The notes under the pieces were generated by a model. The model saw only the letters and a list, made by a program, of their open reading frames with translations. It was not told the origin of the DNA and did not search any database. Positions 9,607 to 17,212 of a DNA stretch of 64,000 bases are shown one piece after another. Position 1 is the first letter of the stretch, and every line of letters starts with the position of its first letter. Source of the DNA: Kitasatospora phosalacinea (GTDB lineage: Bacteria > Actinomycetota > Actinomycetes > Streptomycetales > Streptomycetaceae); assembly GCF_000716545.1 (NCBI RefSeq), contig NZ_JNWZ01000002.1, positions 62,001 through 126,000 on the forward strand, in the 5' to 3' direction. The position numbers and the translations under genes are program-made.

Positions 9607-10371
9607 ATGACCGAACAACTCAAGCCGGCCGAGCCCGTCCTGCACCTCGACCGGGTGAGCCGCACGCACGGCCACGGCGCCGCCGAGGTGCACGCGCTGC
9701 GCGCCGTCGACCTGCGGGTCTACCCCGGCGAACTGGTCGCCGTGATGGGGCCCTCCGGCTCCGGCAAGTCCACCCTGCTGACCCTGGCGGGCGGCCTGGA
9801 CAGCCCCACTGACGGCCGGGTGGTCGTCGAGGGCACCGTCCTGGGCGAGCTGGACCGCAAGAAGCTGGCCGCTGTCCGCCGCCGCTCGGTGGGCTACGTC
9901 TTCCAGGACTACAACCTGATACCCGCGCTCACCGCCGCCGAGAACATCGCGCTGCCCCGCGAACTGGACGGCGTCTCCGCCCGCGCCGCCCGCCGCGAGG
10001 CGCTCGCCGCGCTGGAGGAACTGAACATCGCCGAGCTCGCCGACCGCTTCCCCGACGACATGTCCGGCGGCCAGCAGCAGCGCGTCGCCATCGCCCGCGC
10101 CCTGATCGGCGACCGCCGCCTGGTGCTCGCCGACGAGCCCACCGGCGCCCTGGACTCCACCACCGGCGAGTCCGTGCTCGCCGTGCTGCGCGCCCGCTGC
10201 GACGCCGGCGCCGCCGCCATGATGGTCACCCACGAGGCCCGGCACGCCGCCTGGGCGGACCGGGTGGTGTTCCTGCGCGACGGCCTGCTGGTCGACGAGA
10301 CCGCCCGGCAGGACGCCGGCAGCCTGCTCGTCACCGCCGCCGCCAACGCGCGGAAGGACGGGCAGCCGTGA
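9607..10371 (+). CDS. ABC transporter ATP-binding protein (MacB/LolD type)
   Basis: 254 residues with a complete ABC ATPase: Walker A GPSGSGKSTLL (about residues 43-53), Q-loop YVFQDYNLIP, signature MSGGQQQRVAIARAL (about 151), Walker B LVLADEPTGALD, and H-loop MVTHE. The sequence type is that of ATPases paired with FtsX-like permeases, which move substrates by mechanotransmission. The ribosome binding site is GGGGGAG just before ATG 9607. It overlaps the permease gene by 4 nt (GTGA). The substrate is unknown; PadR control suggests a toxic compound or cell-envelope stress. Confidence 0.93.
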   Translation: MTEQLKPAEPVLHLDRVSRTHGHGAAEVHALRAVDLRVYPGELVAVMGPSGSGKSTLLTLAGGLDSPTDGRVVVEGTVLGELDRKKLAAVRRRSVGYVFQDYNLIPALTAAENIALPRELDGVSARAARREALAALEELNIAELADRFPDDMSGGQQQRVAIARALIGDRRLVLADEPTGALDSTTGESVLAVLRARCDAGAAAMMVTHEARHAAWADRVVFLRDGLLVDETARQDAGSLLVTAAANARKDGQP

Positions 10372-13196
10372 AGCCGAGCGCCTGGCGCGCCGCCCTGCGG
10401 ATCGCCCGCCGCGACGCCGTCCGCGCCAAGGGCCGCAGCGCCCTCGTCCTGGCGATGATCGCCCTGCCGGTGCTCGGCGTGGCCGGCGTGGACGTGATCG
10501 CCCGCAGCACCCAGCTGGACCCGGCCGAGCAGGCCGCCCGGGCGATGGGCACCGCCCAGGCGTCCGTCACCGTGTCGACGCCCGGCGGCACCGTCCTGCA
10601 GAGCCCGGACGGCGAGAAGACCACCAGCAAGGTGCCGGAGAAGGACCAGCCGAGGACGCCCGCGCAGCAGCGCAGCGCCTCGACCGACCCCGCGCAGCTG
10701 CTCACCGAACTGCTGCCCGGCGCCGTGCTGGTCCCGACCGGGCAGGAGAAGAGCGCCTCGGCCACCACCGCGGAGGGCCGGATGACGGTCAGCGTCGAGG
10801 AGGCCGACCTGACCGACCCGGTGTGGCGCGGCAGGCTCGACGTGGTCGACGGCACCGCCCCCACCCAGCCCGACCAGGTCGCCGCCACCCGGAGCTTCCT
10901 GGACCGCTCCGGCCTGCGGATCGGCGACCGCACCGCCCTCCGCGGCCTGCCCGCCCGGCCCTACACCATCACCGCCGTCGCCGAGGACCCCGGACGCCTC
11001 GACGCGAACGCGCTGTACGGCCGCCCCGGAGCGGTGGTCGAACCGCTGACCCGGACCGACCCGGAGTCCGCCGACAGCGGACCGCAGAACTCCACGACCT
11101 GGCTGGTCAAGTTGCCCGCCGCGGGGCAGGTCGACTGGCCGAAGGTGAAGGAGCTCAACGAGTACGGCTTCACGGTGACCTCCCGGGCCGTCCTGCTGCA
11201 CCCGCCCGCCCGCGGCGAGGTGCCCTTCTACGCGGAGGAGGCCAAGTACTCCACCGGGTACGTGAACAAGAGCGTGCTGGCCCTCGCCGCGCTGGTGCCC
11301 GGCATGGCCCTGCTGGAGATCGTGCTGCTCGCCGGACCGGCCTTCGCGGTCGGCGCCCGCCGCTCGCGCCGCCAGCTCGGCCTGCTCGCGGCCGGCGGCG
11401 GCGACCGCTCGCACGTCCGGGCCGTGGTGCTGGCCGGCGGCGCGGTGCTCGGCACCGGCGGCGCCGTGCTCGGCCTGCTCGGCGGCGTCGGCCTGGTCAC
11501 CCTGCTGCGCGGCCCCCTGGAGGAGTACGGCGGGCAGCGCTTCGGCCACCTCGACGTGCAGCCCCTCGACCTGCTCGCCGTCGCCCTGATCGGCCTGGTC
11601 ACCGGCCTGCTCGCGGCCGTCGTCCCCGCCGTCCAGGCCTCCCGGCAGGACGTGGTCGAGGCGCTCACCGGCCGCGGCGGCAGCAAGCCCGCCAACCGGC
11701 TCGTCGCCGTCCTCGGCGCCGTGATGGTGGCCGGCGGCACCGGGCTGGCCCTGCTCTGCGCGGTCACCAACACCGCCCCCGTGCCCGGGCTGCTCGGCGG
11801 CTCGGTGATCGCCGAACTCGGCATGCTGCTGTGCACGCCGCTGCTGATCGGCCTGTTCGGACGGCTCGGCCGCCACCTGCCGCTCAGCCCGCGCCTGGCG
11901 CTGCGCGACTCGATGCGCAACCGCGGCCGCACCGCCCCCGCCGTGGCCGCCGTGATGGCCGCCGTGGCCGGAGCCGTCGCGGTCGGCATCTACGACGCCA
12001 GCAACGTCGAGAAGCAGCGCCAGGACTACCGGCCCGGCCTGCCGGCCGGAGCGGTCGCGCTGTTCCAGGGCGGCCGCTCGGACGCCGACCCGGCCGGCTT
12101 CGCCTCCCTGCGCGAGGCCGTCGAGAAGGACTTCGGCACCCTCGGCGAGCGCGCCGACGTGCTGAGCCCGACCGCCCTCCCCGGAGACTGCGGGACCAGC
12201 TACCGGTGCGGGTACGTCCAGGCGCTGAAGACACCGGACAAGCGCTGCCCGGCCGTCGACGCGACCACCGACGAGGAGCGCGAGCGGGCGTCGAGCGACC
12301 CCCGGTGCGCCTCCATGCGGAGCATGCCCACCGAGCTGAGCAGCATGTTCGGCGATGTCCTGGTCGGCGACCCGGCGCTGCTGCACAACCTGCTCGACGT
12401 GCGCGACCCGGCCGCCGACCAGGCGCTGGCCGCGGGCAAGGCCCTGGTGTTCCGCCCCGACCGGGTGACCGGCGGCAAGGTCACCCTACGGGCCGAGGAA
12501 CAGCCCACCCGGGCCCAGACCGACGCGGGCGTCTACCGGGGCAGGACCCGGGACGTCGAACTGGACGCCGTGGAGGTGCGCTCGCCGCTCCCGTTCGCCA
12601 CGGTCGTGATGAGCAGGGAGGCCGCGCAGCGGGCCGGGCTGGGCACCCGCGCCGAGGGATCGCTGTGGAAGTCCGCCGCGCAGCCCTCCGACGGCCGGGT
12701 CCAGAAGGCCAGCGCCCACCTGGGCAAGCTCGACGACACCGTCTACCTGGACGTCGAGCGGGGCTTCAAGGCCGAGCGGAGCGCCATGACGGTCGGCCTG
12801 ACCGCCTTCGCCGCCCTGGTCGCCCTCGGCGCGGCCGGCATCGCCACCGGCCTGGCCGCCGCCGACTCCCAGCAGGACCTGGCCACGCTGGCCGCGGTCG
12901 GCGCCTCCGGCGGCATCCGGCGACGGCTGTCCGGCTTCCAGTGCGGGGTGATCGCCGCGATGGGATCGGTGCTCGGCCTGCTCTGCGGCGCCGTCCCGGC
13001 GGTCGCGCTGCGACTGCTGGAGGCCCGCAACGCGCAGGTCTGGATCGACGGCACGCCGATCGGCCACGAGGACGCCGTCATCGCCGTCCCGTGGGCCGAC
13101 CTGGCCGCCCTGCTGATCGGCCTGCCGGTGGTGGCGGTCCTGCTGGCCGCGCTGCTCACCCGCTCCAGGGTCGGGCTGACCCGCCGGGCCGGCTGA
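10368..13196 (+). CDS. FtsX-like ABC transporter permease (double-length)
   Basis: 942 residues with two FtsX-type halves. The N-terminal helix (about residues 22-42) is followed by an extracytoplasmic domain. A three-helix FtsX core spans about residues 305-430, and a further helical region follows to about 555. A second extracytoplasmic segment covers about 570-800, with a Cys-rich stretch (DCGTSYRCGYVQ, CPAVD, RCASM). Three more helices finish the protein (about 805-935). It starts with GTG overlapping the ATPase stop. The paired cysteines in the second exterior domain could form disulfides outside the membrane. Confidence 0.9.
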   Translation: MKPSAWRAALRIARRDAVRAKGRSALVLAMIALPVLGVAGVDVIARSTQLDPAEQAARAMGTAQASVTVSTPGGTVLQSPDGEKTTSKVPEKDQPRTPAQQRSASTDPAQLLTELLPGAVLVPTGQEKSASATTAEGRMTVSVEEADLTDPVWRGRLDVVDGTAPTQPDQVAATRSFLDRSGLRIGDRTALRGLPARPYTITAVAEDPGRLDANALYGRPGAVVEPLTRTDPESADSGPQNSTTWLVKLPAAGQVDWPKVKELNEYGFTVTSRAVLLHPPARGEVPFYAEEAKYSTGYVNKSVLALAALVPGMALLEIVLLAGPAFAVGARRSRRQLGLLAAGGGDRSHVRAVVLAGGAVLGTGGAVLGLLGGVGLVTLLRGPLEEYGGQRFGHLDVQPLDLLAVALIGLVTGLLAAVVPAVQASRQDVVEALTGRGGSKPANRLVAVLGAVMVAGGTGLALLCAVTNTAPVPGLLGGSVIAELGMLLCTPLLIGLFGRLGRHLPLSPRLALRDSMRNRGRTAPAVAAVMAAVAGAVAVGIYDASNVEKQRQDYRPGLPAGAVALFQGGRSDADPAGFASLREAVEKDFGTLGERADVLSPTALPGDCGTSYRCGYVQALKTPDKRCPAVDATTDEERERASSDPRCASMRSMPTELSSMFGDVLVGDPALLHNLLDVRDPAADQALAAGKALVFRPDRVTGGKVTLRAEEQPTRAQTDAGVYRGRTRDVELDAVEVRSPLPFATVVMSREAAQRAGLGTRAEGSLWKSAAQPSDGRVQKASAHLGKLDDTVYLDVERGFKAERSAMTVGLTAFAALVALGAAGIATGLAAADSQQDLATLAAVGASGGIRRRLSGFQCGVIAAMGSVLGLLCGAVPAVALRLLEARNAQVWIDGTPIGHEDAVIAVPWADLAALLIGLPVVAVLLAALLTRSRVGLTRRAG

Positions 13197-13273
13197 CCCG
13201 CGGCGGGTGACCGTGCTCACGGCCGGGGGAGGCCGTGGGCACGCACCCGTCCGGGCGAACTAAAGTCGTCCGT

Positions 13274-14671
13274 ATGACGAAAACGCCGGACAGCGCCGTC
13301 CGCTCCTTCATCGACCGGCACGAGGACGCCTTCCTGGCCGACCTCTCCGACTGGCTGCGCATCCCCTCGGTCTCCGCCGACCCGGACCGGGCCGGCGAGG
13401 TCCGCCGCTCCGCCGAGTGGCTGGCCGACAGGCTGCGCGCGACCGGCTTCCCGGTCGCCGAGGTGTGGGAGACGGACGGGCTGCCCGCCGTGTTCGCCGA
13501 GTGGCCCTCCGGCGACGAGGGCGCGCCGACCGTGCTGGTCTACGGCCACCACGACGTGCAGCCCGCCGCCCGCGAGGACGGCTGGGACACCGACCCGTTC
13601 GAGCCCGCCGTGGTCGGCCGCCGGCTGTACGCGCGCGGCGCCGCCGACGACAAGGGCCAGGTCTTCTTCCACACCCTGGGCGTGCGCGCCCACCTCGCCG
13701 CCACCGGCCGCACCGCGCCCGCCGTCAACCTCAAGCTGCTGGTCGAGGGCGAGGAGGAGTCCGGCTCGCCGAACTTCGCCGCCCTGGTGCGCCGCGAGGC
13801 CGAGCGGCTGGCCGCCGACGTGGTGATCATCTCCGACACCGGCATGTGGTCCGAGACCACCCCGACCGTGTGCACCGGCATGCGCGGCCTGGCCGACTGC
13901 CAGATCGACCTGTACGGCCCGGACAGCGACATCCACTCCGGCTCCTTCGGCGGCGCCGTCCCCAACCCGGCCGCGGTGGCCGCCGAGCTCGCGGCCGGCC
14001 TGCACGACGCCGACCGGAAGGTCGCGGTGCCCGGCTTCTACGACGGCGTGGTCGAACTCACCGACGAGGAGCGGGCGCTCTTCGCCCGACTGCCCTTCGA
14101 CGAGGAGCAGTGGCTGCGGGTCGCCAAGTCGCACGGCACCCGGGGCGAGGCCGGCTACACCACCCTGGAGCGGGTCTGGGCCCGGCCGACCGCCGAGGTC
14201 AACGGCGTCTGGGGCGGCTACACCGGCCCCGGCGGCAAGACCATCGTCCCCGCCGAGGCGCACCTGAAGCTGTCCTTCCGGCTGGTCGCGGGCCAGGAGG
14301 TGGAGAAGGTCCGGGAGTCGGTGGCCGCCTGGGTTTCCGAGCGGGTCCCGGAGGGCATCCGGTACGAGATCGCCTTCCCCGGCGCGACCCGCCCCTGCCT
14401 GACGCCGCTGGACCACCCCGCCCTCCGGTCCACCGTCCGGGCGATGGAGCGGGCCTTCGAACAGGAGGTCCTGTTCACCCGCGAGGGGGGCTCCGGCCCG
14501 GCCGCCGACCTGCAGGACGTCCTGGGGGCGCCCGTGCTGTTCCTCGGCATCTCGGTGCCCTCGGACGGCTGGCACTCGATCAACGAGAAGGTGGAGCTCG
14601 ACCTGCTGCGCAAGGGCGTCGAGACCTCCGCCCACCTGTGGGAGGACCTCGGGGAGAACTTCCGGCGATGA
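13274..14671 (+). CDS. M20-family dipeptidase/metallopeptidase
   Basis: 465 residues of the M20 zinc peptidase family. It has the metal-binding YGHHDVQP (about residues 95-102), GAADDKGQ (the bridging Asp region), and the catalytic EGEEESGS (about 161). The dimerisation (lid) domain lies between about residues 200 and 380, with final His in SDGWHSINE. It is predicted to cleave dipeptides or short peptides in the cytosol. The ATG at 13274 was chosen because TAAAGT at 13261-13266 sits 7 nt upstream as a -10 for a leaderless message. The upstream GTG 13235 has no such support. Confidence 0.9.
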   Translation: MTKTPDSAVRSFIDRHEDAFLADLSDWLRIPSVSADPDRAGEVRRSAEWLADRLRATGFPVAEVWETDGLPAVFAEWPSGDEGAPTVLVYGHHDVQPAAREDGWDTDPFEPAVVGRRLYARGAADDKGQVFFHTLGVRAHLAATGRTAPAVNLKLLVEGEEESGSPNFAALVRREAERLAADVVIISDTGMWSETTPTVCTGMRGLADCQIDLYGPDSDIHSGSFGGAVPNPAAVAAELAAGLHDADRKVAVPGFYDGVVELTDEERALFARLPFDEEQWLRVAKSHGTRGEAGYTTLERVWARPTAEVNGVWGGYTGPGGKTIVPAEAHLKLSFRLVAGQEVEKVRESVAAWVSERVPEGIRYEIAFPGATRPCLTPLDHPALRSTVRAMERAFEQEVLFTREGGSGPAADLQDVLGAPVLFLGISVPSDGWHSINEKVELDLLRKGVETSAHLWEDLGENFRR

Positions 14672-14705
14672 ACCCCCACGACTGCCGTACCGAACGCGAA
14701 CGGGG

Positions 14706-15647
14706 ATGGACGAGTTGAGCAGCGCACCCGACACCAAGCACCTGGCGCTGGCCCGCGCCGGAGTGGACCGGGCGGCGCACCGCCGACTGGACGAACCCTG
14801 GCTGGCCGCCGCCTGGAGCCACCCCACCACCCGGGTGCTGCCGATCGCCGGCGGCGAGGCCTTCGTGGTGGACACCGCCGACCGCAGCGAACTGGTGCTG
14901 CTGCCCTCCTTCGAGGCCCCGCAGACCGGCGACCGGTACTTCCTGGGCACCGACGAGGACGGCACCCACTACTTCGCGCTGGACTGCGAGTCGCTGCCCG
15001 GCCGGCTCGACGGCGACGCCCGCCCGGCCGGCCTGCGCGAGGTCGGCGGCACGCTCAGCGACCGGGACTCCGGGCTGCTGGTGCACGCCGTCGCCCTGGA
15101 GCACTGGCACCGGCTGCACTCCTTCTGCTCCCGCTGCGGCCACCCCACCGAGAAGGCCGGGGCCGGCCACCTGCGCCGCTGCACCTCCTGCGCGGCCGAG
15201 CACTACCCGCGCACCGACCCGGCGGTGATCATGCTGATCACCGACGCCGAGGACCGCTGCCTGCTGGGCCGCCAGGCGCTCTGGCCGGAGGGCCGCTGGT
15301 CCACGCTGGCCGGGTTCGTCGAGCCCGGCGAGTCCATCGAGCAGACGGTCGTCCGCGAGGTGCTGGAGGAGGCCGGCGTCCGGGTCGGCGAGGTCGAGTA
15401 CGTGGCCAGCCAGCCCTGGCCGTTCCCGTCCAGCCTGATGCTCGGCTTCCTCGGCCGGGCCCTCCCCGACGGCACCGGGATCACCGTGGACGGCGAGGAG
15501 CTGTCCGAGGCCCGCTGGTTCACCCGGGAGGAGCTGCGGGCCGGAATGGCCGCCGGGGAGATCCTGCCGCCGTCCGGCATCTCGATCGCCAGGTACCTGG
15601 TCGAGCTCTGGTACGGCGAACCGCTGCCGGCGGCCGCCCGCTGGTGA
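14706..15647 (+). CDS. nudC: NAD(+) diphosphatase / NADH pyrophosphatase (NUDIX)
   Basis: 313 residues. It hydrolyses NAD(H) to NMN(H) and AMP, and NudC enzymes also remove NAD caps from RNA. A four-Cys zinc ribbon (CSRCG...CTSC, about residues 138-160) precedes the NUDIX domain. The NUDIX box runs GFVEPGESIEQTVVREVLEE (about 203-222), followed by the NudC-specific SQPWPFPSSLMLGF. The start is ATG 14706; TTG 14715 is an alternative behind GGGGATGGA. It lies 34 nt downstream of the peptidase gene and may be cotranscribed. Confidence 0.92.
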   Translation: MDELSSAPDTKHLALARAGVDRAAHRRLDEPWLAAAWSHPTTRVLPIAGGEAFVVDTADRSELVLLPSFEAPQTGDRYFLGTDEDGTHYFALDCESLPGRLDGDARPAGLREVGGTLSDRDSGLLVHAVALEHWHRLHSFCSRCGHPTEKAGAGHLRRCTSCAAEHYPRTDPAVIMLITDAEDRCLLGRQALWPEGRWSTLAGFVEPGESIEQTVVREVLEEAGVRVGEVEYVASQPWPFPSSLMLGFLGRALPDGTGITVDGEELSEARWFTREELRAGMAAGEILPPSGISIARYLVELWYGEPLPAAARW

Positions 15648-15680
15648 CGCGCACCGCCCGCCGGTGACGCGCACCGCCCG
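15641..15680. repeat. 20-bp tandem duplication across the nudC stop
   Basis: Two adjacent 20-bp units (15641-15660 and 15661-15680) differ at one base and share the core GGTGACGCGCACCGCCCG. The nudC TGA lies in the first copy, and a degenerate third GGTGACG follows at 15686. It looks like recent local slippage just outside coding sequence. Confidence 0.8.
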
Positions 15681-15689
15681 CGACCGGTG

Positions 15690-15723
15690 ACGGGGGCGTG
15701 CGAATTCCTTCGCGCGCCCCCGT
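15690..15723 (+). terminator. Stem-loop terminator downstream of nudC
   Basis: A 13-bp stem (ACGGGGGCGTGCG with CGCGCGCCCCCGT, one G-U pair) encloses an 8-nt AATTCCTT loop. There is no long T tract, as is common for actinobacterial terminators. Confidence 0.6.
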
Positions 15724-15871
15724 GGTGCGTCCACCGGACGGTGCGGGCGGGTCGGTCGGAAACGTTCCGGCGCCTCCGGGGCGTTCCGCCGGGGTTCCCC
15801 GGGTTCCGATCCGGGACGCGGTTGGCGGATTCCGCTGAAACCGCGCGAGCCCACTGGCTACATTCACTCGC

Positions 15872-16663
15872 GTGACGATCCACCACGGCTCCGCGCACCC
15901 GCCCAAGTACCAGCGACTCGCCGCCGACCTGCGCCGACGCATCGCGTCCGGCGAGTGGGCGGGCGGCGGTCGGCTCCCGGTCGAGACCGAGCTGGAGGAG
16001 CAGTACGGGGTGGCCCGCAACACCGTCCGGCTGGCGGTGGACGTCCTGGTCAACGAGGGCCGGGTGGTGCGCATCCAGGGCAAGGGCACCTTCCTGCGCG
16101 AGCCCTGCCGGCACGACCACCGGGTGCACGCCCGCCCGCCCGTCCGCCCCGCCCGCCGCGGGCCGCTCACCCCCAGCGGCGAGGTGTACGCCGCCGAGGC
16201 CGAGGCCGCCGGGCGGCAGCTCACCGTCGACTTCGAGGTGGCCGCCGTCCGGGCCCGCCGCGACATCGCCGCCTGGCTCGGGCTGCGCCCCGAGGACACC
16301 GTGATGATGCGCCGTCAGCTCTGCCGGGTCGACCAGGAGCCGTACGCCATCGAGGAGAGCCACTACCGGGCCGGGCTGGCGGCCGGTACCCCGCTGATGC
16401 AGGACCGGCCGGTGCCGGGCGGGGACGAGCGGATACTGGCGCAGCTCGGCCGGACCGAGACCACCGCCACCGACCACCTCACCGCCCGGATGCCCGACCC
16501 GTCCGAGGCCGCCTGGTTCGGGCTCGGCCCCGGGGTGCCGCTGCTGGTCAACACCCGGATCAGCAGCGACCGGCGCGGGCCGATCCGGGTGGTGGAGACC
16601 CGCTACGCCGCCGACCGGGCCCGGCTGCTCTACGAACTCGGCGACGGCGCGGCCGTCGGCTGA
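15872..16663 (+). CDS. GntR/HutC-family transcriptional regulator
   Basis: 263 residues. An N-terminal GntR winged helix has LPVETELEEQYGVARNTVRL and the wing [12 protein letters not shown] (about residues 10-75). A UTRA effector-binding domain follows (about 105-255), with the characteristic DTVMMRRQLCRVDQEPYAIE strand. The GTG start at 15872 has no Shine-Dalgarno, but TACATT at 15859-15864 lies 7 nt upstream, and a weak CTGAAA -35 lies 18 nt before that, so the message is probably leaderless. No metabolic operon is adjacent to suggest its ligand. Confidence 0.88.
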   Translation: MTIHHGSAHPPKYQRLAADLRRRIASGEWAGGGRLPVETELEEQYGVARNTVRLAVDVLVNEGRVVRIQGKGTFLREPCRHDHRVHARPPVRPARRGPLTPSGEVYAAEAEAAGRQLTVDFEVAAVRARRDIAAWLGLRPEDTVMMRRQLCRVDQEPYAIEESHYRAGLAAGTPLMQDRPVPGGDERILAQLGRTETTATDHLTARMPDPSEAAWFGLGPGVPLLVNTRISSDRRGPIRVVETRYAADRARLLYELGDGAAVG

Positions 16664-16698
16664 CCGGCCCGAGTGGTGCATTCCGACCGGAACGCGGA

Positions 16699-16746
16699 CG
16701 GGCCCGATCGGAAGCGGTCGATTCCGGCCGGTTCCGATCGGGCCCG
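16699..16746. terminator. Bidirectional terminator between gntR and mycoredoxin genes
   Basis: A perfect 15-bp inverted repeat (16699-16713 with 16732-16746; arms start CGGGCCCGATCGG) encloses an 18-nt loop. It sits between convergent genes. Downstream, GGGACGGGTCCGCTCGG-like units are repeated between 16755 and 16793. Confidence 0.7.
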
Positions 16747-16792
16747 GTCCGTTCGGGACGGGTCCGCTCGGGGCGGGTCCGCTCGGGACGGG

Positions 16793-17044
16793 TCAGGCCA
16801 GCGCGGCCTGGACCTGGCGCAGGCTCGGGTTGGTCATCACGCTCTGCTCGCCGGAGGCGGAGACCACCACGACCGTCGGCACCGTCTGGTTGCCGCCGTT
16901 CACCGACTCCACGTAGGACGCCGAGGCCGGGTCCTGCTCGATGTTGATCTCGCTGTAGGCGATGCCCTCGCGGTCCAACTGGCTCTTGAGGCGGTTGCAG
17001 TAGCCGCACCAGGTCGTGCTGTACATCGTGACGGTGCCGGACAT
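16793..17044 (-). CDS. mrx1: Mycoredoxin (glutaredoxin-like, CxxC)
   Basis: 83 residues, a single thioredoxin-fold domain. Redox motif WCGYC is at residues 12-16, cis-Pro in TVPTVVV is at about 54-60, and a GG lies just before it. It matches actinobacterial Mrx1, which uses mycothiol to reduce S-mycothiolated proteins in the cytosol. The ATG at 17044 is preceded by GAAGGAG at good spacing. Upstream lies an exact-geometry SigR promoter (17096-17122), so induction by thiol-oxidative stress is expected. Confidence 0.92.
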   Translation of the reverse strand: MSGTVTMYSTTWCGYCNRLKSQLDREGIAYSEINIEQDPASASYVESVNGGNQTVPTVVVVSASGEQSVMTNPSLRQVQAALA

Positions 17045-17095
17045 GGCGAGGGACTCCTTCGGTCGACGGACGGTGGCCGGGCGGCCGCCCGGTGC

Positions 17096-17122
17096 AACGT
17101 CCGGCGGCCCGGGCCCATTCCG
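17096..17122 (-). promoter_or_regulatory. SigR-type promoter of mycoredoxin gene
   Basis: Read on the minus strand: CGGAAT (17122-17117), an 18-nt spacer, then GTT (17098-17096). This matches the SigR consensus GGGAAT-N18-GTT except for the first base, and has the same spacing as the sigR autoregulatory promoter in this window. The expected transcript start is about 45 nt before the ATG. Confidence 0.8.
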
Positions 17123-17163
17123 GAGCGGGTGGTGGTGCGACGATCCGATCATCACGGGCGGTC

Positions 17164-17172
17164 TGTGGACAA
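17164..17172 (-). promoter_or_regulatory. DnaA box upstream of uvrD2
   Basis: An exact copy of the Streptomyces high-affinity DnaA box (TTGTCCACA on the minus strand), about 41 bp before the uvrD2 start. It is one of three exact copies in the window, all in gaps between genes. DnaA binding is inferred. Confidence 0.55.
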
Positions 17173-17212
17173 GCCCGTCCGAACTGTCCGGCCCGCCTGC
17201 GAGGATGGAGGC

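Noticed and set aside
16673..17212. N-terminal extension of uvrD2 to 16673
   Set aside because: It would overlap mycoredoxin and its promoter, has shadow-type composition, and ATG 17213 has a good ribosome binding site right before the conserved domain.
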